NCBI GenBank assembly: GCA_910578245.1
Contig: CAJTPC010000025.1
Location: 1-18,491 of the forward strand
Length of the DNA: 18,491 nucleotides
Origin: an uncultured Christensenella sp.
GTDB lineage: Bacteria; Bacillota; Clostridia; Christensenellales; UBA3700
Direction of reading: 5' to 3'
The notes under the pieces: model-generated
Database searches by the model: none
What the model was told of the DNA's origin: nothing
The model's input: only the letters and a program-made list of their open reading frames with translations
Shown here: positions 6,442-13,572 of the stretch, piece by piece
Layout: every line of letters begins with the position of its first letter
Position numbering within the stretch: the first letter of the stretch is position 1
Program-made: the position numbers and the translations under genes

Positions 6442-7121
6442 TTAGCGCTCTCCGCTAGATACGCCTCCAATTTATAAATCGGCATATCCATTTCCGTATA
6501 TTTATGTTCGTGCTCGGTCATTATATTATCTTTGCAACCGCAGTGGTGCAAATCAAGAGTAACGTTCTTTAGAGCAAATCCGTTTTGCGACAACTCGCAT
6601 ATAGAATATTCAAACATACCCATATTATCCGTCTTATGGTAAATTTCTCCGCCTTTTGCCAATATATCTTTATATATATCCAAAAACTTCTTGTTGGTAA
6701 GTCTTTGCTTTTCGTATCCCTTTTGAGGTAACGGCGTGGGGAAATTTATATAAATCCTTGATACGCTATGAGGCGGGAAGTAACTTTGCAAACACTCTGC
6801 TCTAAGTATCATAAAACGAACGTTTTTCAATTCCTCTTTCTTCGCCCTTTCGCAAGCCTCCACAATGACGTTGGATAACATTTCGATAGCTATAAAATTG
6901 ACGTTGGGACTACTCTTTGCAAGGCTGGATATGAACCTACCCTTGCCACAGCCTATCTCCAATTGGACAGGGTTGTTATTGCCAAAGACTTCTTTGAAGT
7001 CGATATAGTCTTTCTTGTCCACGGAAGTCTTCATATTGAGATCGTCAATAGTGCGCTCGATTATCAAATCGCTCACCGCTTCAAGACGCTCGTCCAAATT
7101 ATGCTTTCTCCTCATTCGCAT
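6438..7121 (-). CDS. trmB: tRNA (guanine-N7)-methyltransferase TrmB, motif variant
   Basis: 227 aa, the usual TrmB length. The N-terminal M-R-M-R-R-K matches the family start. The SAM-binding motif L-E-I-G-C-G-K-G is at 54-61, followed by an acidic E80 after strand 2. K-T-D-N at 163-166 and the closing T-E-H-E-H-K-Y...P-I-Y-K-L-E-A (202-220) are also characteristic. The family makes m7G46 in the tRNA variable loop using S-adenosylmethionine. The odd point is residues 126-136: N-F-P-T-P-L-P-Q-K-G-Y, where relatives have N-F-(S/P)-D-P-W-P-K-x-R-H, so the conserved Asp and Trp are replaced by Thr and Leu. Reading resumes normally (K-x-R-L-T), so this is not a frameshift. A GGAGG site lies 7 nt before the ATG. 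Its own promoter is at 7148-7176. It is co-transcribed and start/stop coupled with the lipoprotein gene. Confidence 0.88.
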   Translation of the reverse strand: MRMRRKHNLDERLEAVSDLIIERTIDDLNMKTSVDKKDYIDFKEVFGNNNPVQLEIGCGKGRFISSLAKSSPNVNFIAIEMLSNVIVEACERAKKEELKNVRFMILRAECLQSYFPPHSVSRIYINFPTPLPQKGYEKQRLTNKKFLDIYKDILAKGGEIYHKTDNMGMFEYSICELSQNGFALKNVTLDLHHCGCKDNIMTEHEHKYTEMDMPIYKLEAYLAESAK

Positions 7122-7147
7122 AAAAATACCTCCGCTTTGTCAATACT

Positions 7148-7176
7148 ATTTTAACATATTAATTTGCTTTTGTCTA
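7148..7176 (-). promoter_or_regulatory. Promoter of trmB and the lipoprotein gene
   Basis: Minus-strand -35 TAGACA (7176-7171, 5 of 6 to consensus), a 17-nt spacer and -10 TAAAAT (7153-7148, 5 of 6), with an extended -10 TGT before it. The expected start near 7141 gives a leader of about 20 nt containing the GGAGG ribosome site. It falls in the 68-bp gap after the sugar kinase gene. Confidence 0.7.
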
Positions 7177-7189
7177 GATACATTTTTTG

Positions 7190-8071
7190 TCATTGATTTT
7201 TGAACAATCCGTTAAAGCCGGCATATACGCTACCAAGCGCTCCTGCCTTATTGCCGAGGCTCGCTCTGGCTATTGAGGTAGAATTACCGCTCCTGTATTC
7301 CTTGAGAAAATTCTGCCACCAATATTCTGCCATTTCTATTACGCCGCCGCCTATTATTATAAGCGAAGGATTGTAGATTTCTATGGACCTTACTATTACT
7401 GCGCTCAAGTCCTTGTAAAAATCCAAAAGGACTTTCTTATGCAATACGTCGGAAGAATGAAAGAAGTGATATAAATTTTCATTGCCGTATCTCTTTAGCG
7501 CCGTTGCCGAAACGTATTGCTCTGCGCAACCTCTTTTACCGCAAGTACACTGTCTGCCGTCTTCATGTAAAATACAATGTCCTAAAGCGGTGTCTGCAAC
7601 GCAATTACTGTCGAGATTTTTACCGGCAAGGAAAGACGCGCCGAGTCCCGTACCTATCGTAAACATAATTATGCTTTCGGCTTTTTTGCCTGCGCCCATA
7701 AAACTTTCGCCGATAAGCGCGCCGACCGCATCGTTGACAACGACTACTCTTCTCCCGAAATGCTCGCTAAGAATTTTTGAAAGTTTCGTTCCCGTATAAT
7801 TGGGTATAGTGGACGTAGCGTAGACTATTTCTCCGCTGTCCCAATCTACGGTGCCCGCAGTCGCAACTGCGATAACTTCGCAATCTTGCCACCTAAAACG
7901 CTCTATTGATTTGATTATATTGGCAACTACAACGTCCCTACCGCCACTAGCTTGCGACGGTATAGAAACAAATTTTAAGATTTTATAGGTATCGGCGTTT
8001 TGCGCTTCACCTACTTCTATCAAAGCGCACTTTATACTGGTACCGCCTACGTCTACGCCTATAGTCAACAT
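7190..8071 (-). CDS. ROK-family sugar kinase (glucokinase-like)
   Basis: 293 aa, typical ROK length. D-V-G-G-T at 7-11 is the phosphate-binding motif. N-D at 113-114 supplies the catalytic base (D114). G-T-G-L-G is at 140-144. The zinc-binding ROK signature is complete: G-H (164-165) then C175, C177, C182 in C-T-C-G-K-R-G-C, followed by A-E (183-184). A late I-I-G-G-G-V segment closes the nucleotide site. The family phosphorylates hexoses (glucose, N-acetylglucosamine, N-acetylmannosamine, fructose). No N-terminal helix-turn-helix is present, so this is a kinase rather than a ROK repressor. The aldose epimerase gene lies 23 bp upstream, which supports sugar catabolism: the epimerase would supply the anomer that the kinase uses. 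A GGGGAG site lies 10 nt before the ATG. Exact sugar not determinable. Confidence 0.9.
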   Translation of the reverse strand: MLTIGVDVGGTSIKCALIEVGEAQNADTYKILKFVSIPSQASGGRDVVVANIIKSIERFRWQDCEVIAVATAGTVDWDSGEIVYATSTIPNYTGTKLSKILSEHFGRRVVVVNDAVGALIGESFMGAGKKAESIIMFTIGTGLGASFLAGKNLDSNCVADTALGHCILHEDGRQCTCGKRGCAEQYVSATALKRYGNENLYHFFHSSDVLHKKVLLDFYKDLSAVIVRSIEIYNPSLIIIGGGVIEMAEYWWQNFLKEYRSGNSTSIARASLGNKAGALGSVYAGFNGLFKNQ

Positions 8072-8094
8072 ATCTCAGATTCTCCCCGAATACT

Positions 8095-8964
8095 TCAGCC
8101 TTTGCAAACTTCTATCGAAAATGTATATTTACGGCTTTCTCCGACTGCAAGACTTTCAATGAGTTCTTTATCTTTTAACTCCCTTGCGGGATCGGCAAAA
8201 TCAGGTATGCCCCACCAAGGCTCTACGCAATAGTAAGCGCCGCTCATCGGGTGCGACCAAAAAGCCAGCGCCGTGGGATTTGAAAACTCAAACTTGAAAG
8301 TCACGCCGTCCGGTCTTTGCAATTCAACCTCATCAAAATTCTCATCGGTAAATATAATCGTCTTGAATTTTTGCATAGTTGATTTAGAACAACTCAATTT
8401 TTCAATCTGCGGATACGAATCTTTTTTCTCTATAAAATGTCCGGCTTCGTCAAGATAAAAGTTGTTGGGAGAAATTGGCTTTTTGAATACGATATAATTG
8501 TTTGCCGTATCGCCTTTTTCTTCTACGACGTTGACTGCAGGGTGTCCGCCGATGCCAAAATATATTTCCTTATCGTCGAGATTCTTAACGGTCATAGTCT
8601 TGATATATTTTGCGTCCTCGACTTTATGCTCAATAATCAACTCGAACTTATACGGATATACTTCAATCGTATCTTCGTCCCATTTATAGATATGCGTCAC
8701 GCTATCTGAACTCTTACCGACGATTTCAAAGTTATGGCGTCTGCATATGCCGTGAGATGGAATATAGTACTCCTCTCCGTTGACGGTGTAGTATCCGTCC
8801 TTTAGCCTTGCAACGAATGGGAATATCGTCACGTCGTGACCTGTCCAACTTTTTTCATCGCCTTGCCAAATACATTCAAGACCGTCCTCGTCTTGAATAC
8901 TCAAAAGCGAACTTCCTACCTCGTCAATTTTCACCTTTAATTTGTCAGAATATATGACACTCAT
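8095..8964 (-). CDS. Aldose 1-epimerase family protein (LacX-like)
   Basis: 289 aa of the galactose-mutarotase fold. Visible conserved features in order: P-F-V-A-R-L-K-D with R53, H71 in the S-H-G-I segment, H141 in I-G-G-H-P-A, and E248 in V-E-P-W-W-G-I-P-D. These are the two catalytic-type histidines, the substrate-binding Arg and the general-base Glu of this superfamily. The P-x-V-x-R-L-K-D-x-x-Y and E-P-W-x-G-I-P-D combination is typical of the LacX/YihR-like branch rather than classic GalM. It would interconvert alpha and beta anomers of a hexose in the cytoplasm. A strong AAGGAG site lies 8 nt before the ATG. The gene is 15 bp after the aminotransferase and 23 bp before the sugar kinase, so it is in their operon. 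Confidence 0.88.
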   Translation of the reverse strand: MSVIYSDKLKVKIDEVGSSLLSIQDEDGLECIWQGDEKSWTGHDVTIFPFVARLKDGYYTVNGEEYYIPSHGICRRHNFEIVGKSSDSVTHIYKWDEDTIEVYPYKFELIIEHKVEDAKYIKTMTVKNLDDKEIYFGIGGHPAVNVVEEKGDTANNYIVFKKPISPNNFYLDEAGHFIEKKDSYPQIEKLSCSKSTMQKFKTIIFTDENFDEVELQRPDGVTFKFEFSNPTALAFWSHPMSGAYYCVEPWWGIPDFADPARELKDKELIESLAVGESRKYTFSIEVCKG

Positions 8965-8979
8965 ATGTACTTCTCCTTT

Positions 8980-10164
8980 TTATTTTACCGTTTCCTCGGC
9001 AAGTTTTTTGAAATATGGCAAAGATCGCTCTATCATATCGTAACTTACGCAATAGGCGATTCTTACGTATCCTTCGCAAGCAAAACTCTTTCCACCGACA
9101 AGAAGAATGTTGTACTCCTTTGCCTTTGCTACGAATTTATCTTCTTCTATAGGGCTTTTGACAAACAGATAGAAAGCTCCTTGCGGTCTAATGCACTCAA
9201 AGCCGTACTCCGTCAACGCATTATAGAGCAACCTTCTATTTTTGTCGTACGCCGACACGTCGGTCTTTTCGTCTATACACTGTTCGATAACGAGCTGTTG
9301 CAGCGACGGAGCATTGACGAACCCCAGTATTCTTGTAGCTATTCCGCATGCAACAAGTAAGTTTTCGCTATCTTCCGCCTCGTTGGGTATAGCAAGATAA
9401 CCTATTCTCTCCCCCGGCAAAGAGAGCGATTTAGAATAAGAATATCCAACTATAGTATTGTCGTAGTACTTTGTTAAGAAAGGCGCTTGGGCATCATCGT
9501 ATACAATCTCTCTATACGGCTCGTCGGAGATGAGATATATCGCTTCGCCCTTTTTCTCGCTTTGTTCCTTGAGAATTTGACCAAGTTCTTTAAGTGTGTC
9601 TTGACTGTAAACGACTCCCGTAGGATTGTTGGGAGAATTGATTATCACGGCTTTGGTACGCTTGCTTATCGCCTTTTTCATATTATCCAAGTTGGGTTGA
9701 AAAGTAGGCGGATTGGGAGGAACGACTACGACCTTACCGCCGACGTTGGCAATATAGTTGTTGTACTCTCCGAAATACGGCGCAAAGGCTATAACTTCGT
9801 CCCCCTCGTTGATAATTGACTTCAAAGCCACGTTAAGGCCGCCTGCGGCTCCTACGGTCATAACAATATTTTTGAAAGCGAAATTTACGCCGTATCTTAA
9901 ATTAAGATTGTCGGCGATTGCCTTTCTCACGCTCTCAAAACCGCTGTTGAGCATATATCCGTGCAGAGCAAGCGTGTCCGTGTCCTTTGCAATATTGACG
10001 ATTGCTTCGTTAACGGCAGTTGGCGCCGGTACGCTGGGATTGCCGAGAGAAAAGTCATATACGTTGTCTTTGCCGTATATTTGAGCAAGTCTTTTGCCCT
10101 CTTCAAACATAGCCCTTATTGCAGACCCCGACCGTATTACCTCTTTTATCTTTTTAGAAATCAT
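8980..10164 (-). CDS. PLP-dependent class I/II aminotransferase
   Basis: 394 aa, normal length for fold-type I aminotransferases. Seen in order: G-N-P-S-V-P near 41, T-V-G-A-A-G-G-L (103-110) for cofactor phosphate binding, N-S-P-N-N-P-T-G (176-183), S-D-E-P-Y-R-E (213-219) with D214 contacting the pyridine nitrogen, S-Y-S-K-S-L-S-L-P-G-E-R (242-253) with PLP lysine K245, and Y-V-R-I-A-Y (366-371) whose R368 binds the substrate carboxylate. This is the aspartate/alanine aminotransferase-like group; substrate pair unknown. It follows a hydroxyacid dehydrogenase gene by 15 bp, so the two may interconvert an amino acid, its 2-oxo acid and the D-2-hydroxy acid (for example serine, hydroxypyruvate and glycerate), which is inference. 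The GAGGTG site just before the ATG is good. Confidence 0.9.
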   Translation of the reverse strand: MISKKIKEVIRSGSAIRAMFEEGKRLAQIYGKDNVYDFSLGNPSVPAPTAVNEAIVNIAKDTDTLALHGYMLNSGFESVRKAIADNLNLRYGVNFAFKNIVMTVGAAGGLNVALKSIINEGDEVIAFAPYFGEYNNYIANVGGKVVVVPPNPPTFQPNLDNMKKAISKRTKAVIINSPNNPTGVVYSQDTLKELGQILKEQSEKKGEAIYLISDEPYREIVYDDAQAPFLTKYYDNTIVGYSYSKSLSLPGERIGYLAIPNEAEDSENLLVACGIATRILGFVNAPSLQQLVIEQCIDEKTDVSAYDKNRRLLYNALTEYGFECIRPQGAFYLFVKSPIEEDKFVAKAKEYNILLVGGKSFACEGYVRIAYCVSYDMIERSLPYFKKLAEETVK

Positions 10165-10179
10165 ATCTACACCTCTTAT

Positions 10180-11130
10180 TTAATATACACAGTTCTTTAT
10201 TTTACCGTTGAGAAAACTCTTGACGTTGTCAATAGCAATGCTCATAAGCCTTGACTTTGCCTCTTTCGATGCCCAAGCGATATGAGGAGTAATATAGCAA
10301 TTTGGCGCGTCAATCAAAGCGTTGTCATTTTGCGGAGGCTCGGTAGAGAGTACGTCTGCTCCGTATCCTGCAATCTTACCGCTCTCCAATCCGCTTCTTA
10401 TCGCCTTTTCGTCTACTATTCCGCCCCTTGCCGTATTGAGAATAATTACGCCGTCTTTCATCTTGCCGATAGCGACTTCGTCAATCATCTTATCGCTGTC
10501 GTTATTCATAGGACAGTGCATGCTTATCACGTCGCTTTGTCTATACAGTTCGTCTAACGAAACCATTTTTGCTATTTCATCGTTATGGCAAGGCGTTCGC
10601 CTATAAGCGAGCGTTTTCATACCAAAAGCCTTTGCTATCTTCGCCACTTCTCTTGCTATAGTTCCGTATCCCACAAGACCAATCGTCTTACCGTCAAGCT
10701 CTGTGATAGATTGAGTAGTATAACAAAAGTCTTTGCATCTTGCCCAATCGCCTTGGCTGACAGATATCGAGTGTTTGCCTACTCCCATTGCTATCTCCAA
10801 TAGCAGAGCTACCGTTAACTGCGCGACAGACTTTGTCGAGTAATTTGGTATATTGCATACGGGAATACTTCTTTTCTTAGCGTAATCTAAATCAACTACG
10901 TTATATCCTGTAGATAATAGCCCTATATATTTGAGATTATCAAGTTGCGACAATACTTCTTTTGAGAGTATGACCTTGTTAACTATAAGTATATCCGCAG
11001 GCTTTGCTCTCTCGACTACCTTGTCGAAAGGCGTACGCTCGTAATACACAAGTTCCCCCAGCTTTTCAAATTCGCCCCAACTTAATTGTCCTTCATCGGT
11101 TGTATATCCGTCAAGTATGACGATTTTCAT
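10180..11130 (-). CDS. D-2-hydroxyacid dehydrogenase (glycerate dehydrogenase-like)
   Basis: 316 aa of the D-isomer 2-hydroxyacid dehydrogenase family. The N-terminal L-D-G-Y-T...L-S-W and Y-x-R-T-P pattern is typical of glycerate dehydrogenase/hydroxypyruvate reductase proteins. Rossmann motif G-L-V-G-Y-G-T-I-A is at 151-159. The catalytic set is R235 (T-A-R-G-G), E264 and H283 (T-P-H-I-A-W). After the second strand of the nucleotide fold there is A-Y-R-R-T-P (175-180) rather than an acidic residue, which hints at NADP(H) over NAD(H) use; this is inference. Likely reaction: reduction of hydroxypyruvate or glyoxylate, or the reverse. The start codon overlaps the stop of the rRNA methyltransferase gene as ATGA, so translation is probably coupled. 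The SD here is weak, which also points to coupling. Confidence 0.88.
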   Translation of the reverse strand: MKIVILDGYTTDEGQLSWGEFEKLGELVYYERTPFDKVVERAKPADILIVNKVILSKEVLSQLDNLKYIGLLSTGYNVVDLDYAKKRSIPVCNIPNYSTKSVAQLTVALLLEIAMGVGKHSISVSQGDWARCKDFCYTTQSITELDGKTIGLVGYGTIAREVAKIAKAFGMKTLAYRRTPCHNDEIAKMVSLDELYRQSDVISMHCPMNNDSDKMIDEVAIGKMKDGVIILNTARGGIVDEKAIRSGLESGKIAGYGADVLSTEPPQNDNALIDAPNCYITPHIAWASKEAKSRLMSIAIDNVKSFLNGKIKNCVY

Positions 11131-12473
11131 AATTTTCTCAACCCCTTTGGATAATTATTTTTTGCTATTGCTCCATCGCATTTGCACCAACCGAGAGATA
11201 CGTCTTTATAAGTTGCTAACGTCCAACCTTTGAGTCCGCCTGCGTCTAAAGCCTGTCCGCTCAAATACTTCTCGGCGTCTTGTTTCGTCAATGACAATAC
11301 CCTTTTGACTTCACAGCTTTTCAATGCCATCGCGAGCGCGTGCGACGGCTCGAATCTATTCTTCTTGTATTCGCCTAGTTGCAGTCCCGCTCTCTCTACT
11401 TTTAGTCCGTCCAATCTAGGCGTACCCAACGGCATAGCGTAAAGGGTTTGTCCAAAAGAAAGATTGGCGTCCAACTCTATATTGAGATTATCATTTTGCC
11501 AAGCCTTGTATTCTTTTATTGCTTTTGGATCAACTTTGCTTGATTGAATCGCATACTTGCAATGATTTGTCTGCTCGTTATTTTTCAATACTGCAAAGAA
11601 ATGCCCTTCGCCGTCCAACTTGTGCGGAAATATTCTATTTGCCTTTGTAAGTTGATCGTTGAATTTACTGCCGTCCAAAGTATATCCGCAGCAAAACTTA
11701 TACTTACTCTCGACAACTTCAAAGTCACTGTAGTTTTGTAAGAACTCATTGATTACTTCTTCATTTTCCTGCTTGGAAAACGTGCAGGTGGAATATACGA
11801 TAACTCCGCCGACTTTTAACATTTGCGCTGCGCTGTCAAGTATATCAAGTTGCCTTTTTTTGCAATTTTCCACGTTGGCGGGCGACCATTCTTCAATTGC
11901 CAAAGGATTCTTTCTAAACATTCCCTCGCCGGAACAAGGCGCGTCTACCAAAATCTTGTCAAAAACACCTTTTAATCTCTTAGCAAGACTATTGGGCGCT
12001 TCGCTCAACACCAAGCAATTTCTAATGCCCATTCTCTCTATATTTTGAGAGAGAATCTTTGCCCTTGACGGTATTATCTCATTTGATACGAGTAGTCCGC
12101 TACCTTGCAATTTGCAAGAGATTTGACTGCTCTTTCCGCCGGGAGCCGAACAAAGATCAAGAACTTTATCGCCCATTTGAATATCCATACTCTCTACGAC
12201 TGCCATTGCGCTCGGCTCTTGAATATAGAATGCTCCTCCCTCGTGTAGAACGCTCTTTCCCGGTCTGTCATCGCCGTTGAAATAATATCCGCTGTCGCAC
12301 CAAGGCACGGCTTTTAAGTCAAACTCGTCAAAGACTGCTTTGCCATCGTTCTTGAGCGTATTAATTCTTAAACCTTGAATTTTGCCTTGCTCATAGCTTG
12401 CCAAAAAAGCCGGGTATTCATCTCCTAGCATATTCTCCATTCTCGACAAAAATTCCTGCGGTAGCTTTTGCAT
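11127..12473 (-). CDS. RsmF/RsmB-family rRNA cytosine-C5 methyltransferase
   Basis: 448 aa. Residues 1-80 are the N-terminal RNA-binding part (G-L-R-I-N-T-L at 34-40). The SAM-dependent core has D-L-C-S-A-P-G-G-K at 106-114, V-D-A-P-C-S-G-E-G-M-F with C180, and Y-S-T-C-T-F-S with the nucleophile C230; the two cysteines are the hallmark of m5C methyltransferases of the NOL1/NOP2/Sun family. The last roughly 150 residues carry a PUA-like/RsmF C-terminal region ending N-N-Y-P-K-G-L-R, a tail characteristic of the family. It methylates a cytosine in rRNA (16S in RsmF), though some relatives act on tRNA. An AAGGA site lies 5 nt before the ATG. It sits 12 bp after the exonuclease gene and overlaps the hydroxyacid dehydrogenase gene by 4 bp. 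Confidence 0.9.
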   Translation of the reverse strand: MQKLPQEFLSRMENMLGDEYPAFLASYEQGKIQGLRINTLKNDGKAVFDEFDLKAVPWCDSGYYFNGDDRPGKSVLHEGGAFYIQEPSAMAVVESMDIQMGDKVLDLCSAPGGKSSQISCKLQGSGLLVSNEIIPSRAKILSQNIERMGIRNCLVLSEAPNSLAKRLKGVFDKILVDAPCSGEGMFRKNPLAIEEWSPANVENCKKRQLDILDSAAQMLKVGGVIVYSTCTFSKQENEEVINEFLQNYSDFEVVESKYKFCCGYTLDGSKFNDQLTKANRIFPHKLDGEGHFFAVLKNNEQTNHCKYAIQSSKVDPKAIKEYKAWQNDNLNIELDANLSFGQTLYAMPLGTPRLDGLKVERAGLQLGEYKKNRFEPSHALAMALKSCEVKRVLSLTKQDAEKYLSGQALDAGGLKGWTLATYKDVSLGWCKCDGAIAKNNYPKGLRKL

Positions 12474-12485
12474 GAGTATCCTTAA

Positions 12486-13532
12486 TTAATCTTTATTAGT
12501 ATTCCCGTCTTCTTTATCTTTAGTTTGATTGGGTTGTTTTTTAGGCTTTGGAATACCGTAAGATCTTATTCTGCCGATACTCCAAGTCTTGACTTCTTCG
12601 TATTGACTTTCGTCAATCTCCAATATGTCGAGAAGTTGCTTTTCCGTCACCACTTTTATATGTCCGTCTGCAACTGCCATAATATTCTTGGTACGCATAC
12701 AATTCTCGCCAAAAGGCAAGAAGTAATCGAGCTTACTGATCTTTTGCGAGTACACACCGCCTTTTCTCTTAATGGCATTGACAAGAAAAAGCGCTTGCTT
12801 AAATCTGTCCTTTTCAAATGCCGTTGAGAAACAAAAGTGTTTGTCAACTATTCGACTGCGTTTCAAAAGCCTTGGGTCAGGTTTGACAAACTTAGCGTAT
12901 CCCGAAAGTTTTTTTGTATACGATACCGTTGCGTAATGATTTTTTACGCTACCGTTTTCGACGGAATAAAAAGCGTTGGGACACTCTTGCAAAAGCCCTT
13001 GCAAATCGCTACCCTTTATCTGACACATTTTCTTTGCTACTTGCAAAGTGAGATAAGCGTCATAATCGCTACGGTGTAAATTTTCCGTAGATATTCCAAA
13101 TGCCTCGCATATCTTTCCCAGTCCGTTCTCATTGCTCTCTGGCATAAAATGGCGATGCAAAATCTGCGTATCAAATGCGTTAAAAGTAAAGTAAGGCAAC
13201 TTGTATCTATTACACTCTGACAATAAGAAATTTATATCGTTGTTGACGGAATGTCCAAAGACTACTACGTCAGGATCCTCAAGAAGTTTTTTGAAAATCG
13301 GATACGTTGCCTCAAAGTCGGGAGCCTTGCGAAACTCCGACTTGTCGTAGCCAAGCTCTATACCCTCGCCATTTCCGCGTGAAGTATGGAATTTGCTTTT
13401 GGGATTTACGAGTATATCTTTCTGCTCTAAGACGTTGAGTCTTTCATCGGCAAGAACGTAACCAAGCGAGCATATTTTACCATGCCCGCCAAAACAGTTT
13501 GCGCATTCTATGTCAAAGAACAGATAATTCAT
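12486..13532 (-). CDS. DEDDh 3'-5' exonuclease with C-terminal BRCT-like domain
   Basis: 348 aa. The N-terminal 170 residues form a DnaQ/RNase T-type exonuclease: F-F-D-I-E with D7 and E9, F-G-H-S-V-N-N-D-I with D99, and H-R-S-D-Y-D-A with H153 and D158, giving a complete DEDDh set for two-metal catalysis. Unlike PolC or DnaQ epsilon, it is free-standing and has a distinct tail. Residues about 230-304 look like a BRCT domain (K-H-F-C-F-S-T, R-K-G-G-V, then M-A-V-A-D-G-H-I-K-V-V-T-E-K-Q-L-L-D-I-L), followed by a lysine- and asparagine-rich, probably disordered end. BRCT domains bind proteins or DNA ends, so a DNA repair or processing role is likely but not shown. An AAAGGA site precedes the ATG and an extended -10 is at 13564-13572. 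Confidence 0.8.
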   Translation of the reverse strand: MNYLFFDIECANCFGGHGKICSLGYVLADERLNVLEQKDILVNPKSKFHTSRGNGEGIELGYDKSEFRKAPDFEATYPIFKKLLEDPDVVVFGHSVNNDINFLLSECNRYKLPYFTFNAFDTQILHRHFMPESNENGLGKICEAFGISTENLHRSDYDAYLTLQVAKKMCQIKGSDLQGLLQECPNAFYSVENGSVKNHYATVSYTKKLSGYAKFVKPDPRLLKRSRIVDKHFCFSTAFEKDRFKQALFLVNAIKRKGGVYSQKISKLDYFLPFGENCMRTKNIMAVADGHIKVVTEKQLLDILEIDESQYEEVKTWSIGRIRSYGIPKPKKQPNQTKDKEDGNTNKD

Positions 13533-13563
13533 AAATTCCTTTTACTTTTGTGCAAATAAATTT

Positions 13564-13572
13564 ATTATAGCA
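13564..13572 (-). promoter_or_regulatory. Extended -10 promoter before the exonuclease gene
   Basis: On the minus strand TGCTATAAT is a perfect extended -10, overlapping the asnA stop codon. No good -35 is at 16-18 nt (a TTGCAA lies 20 nt upstream), but extended -10 sites can work without one. The predicted start near 13557 gives a 25-nt leader with an AAAGGA ribosome site. Confidence 0.55.

Noticed and set aside
7190..12473. A new metabolic or defence island spanning the methyltransferase, dehydrogenase, aminotransferase, epimerase and kinase genes
   Set aside because: Each member is a familiar housekeeping enzyme with intact motifs; close spacing suggests an operon but nothing points to a new system, and no toxin, nuclease-effector or mobile gene accompanies them.
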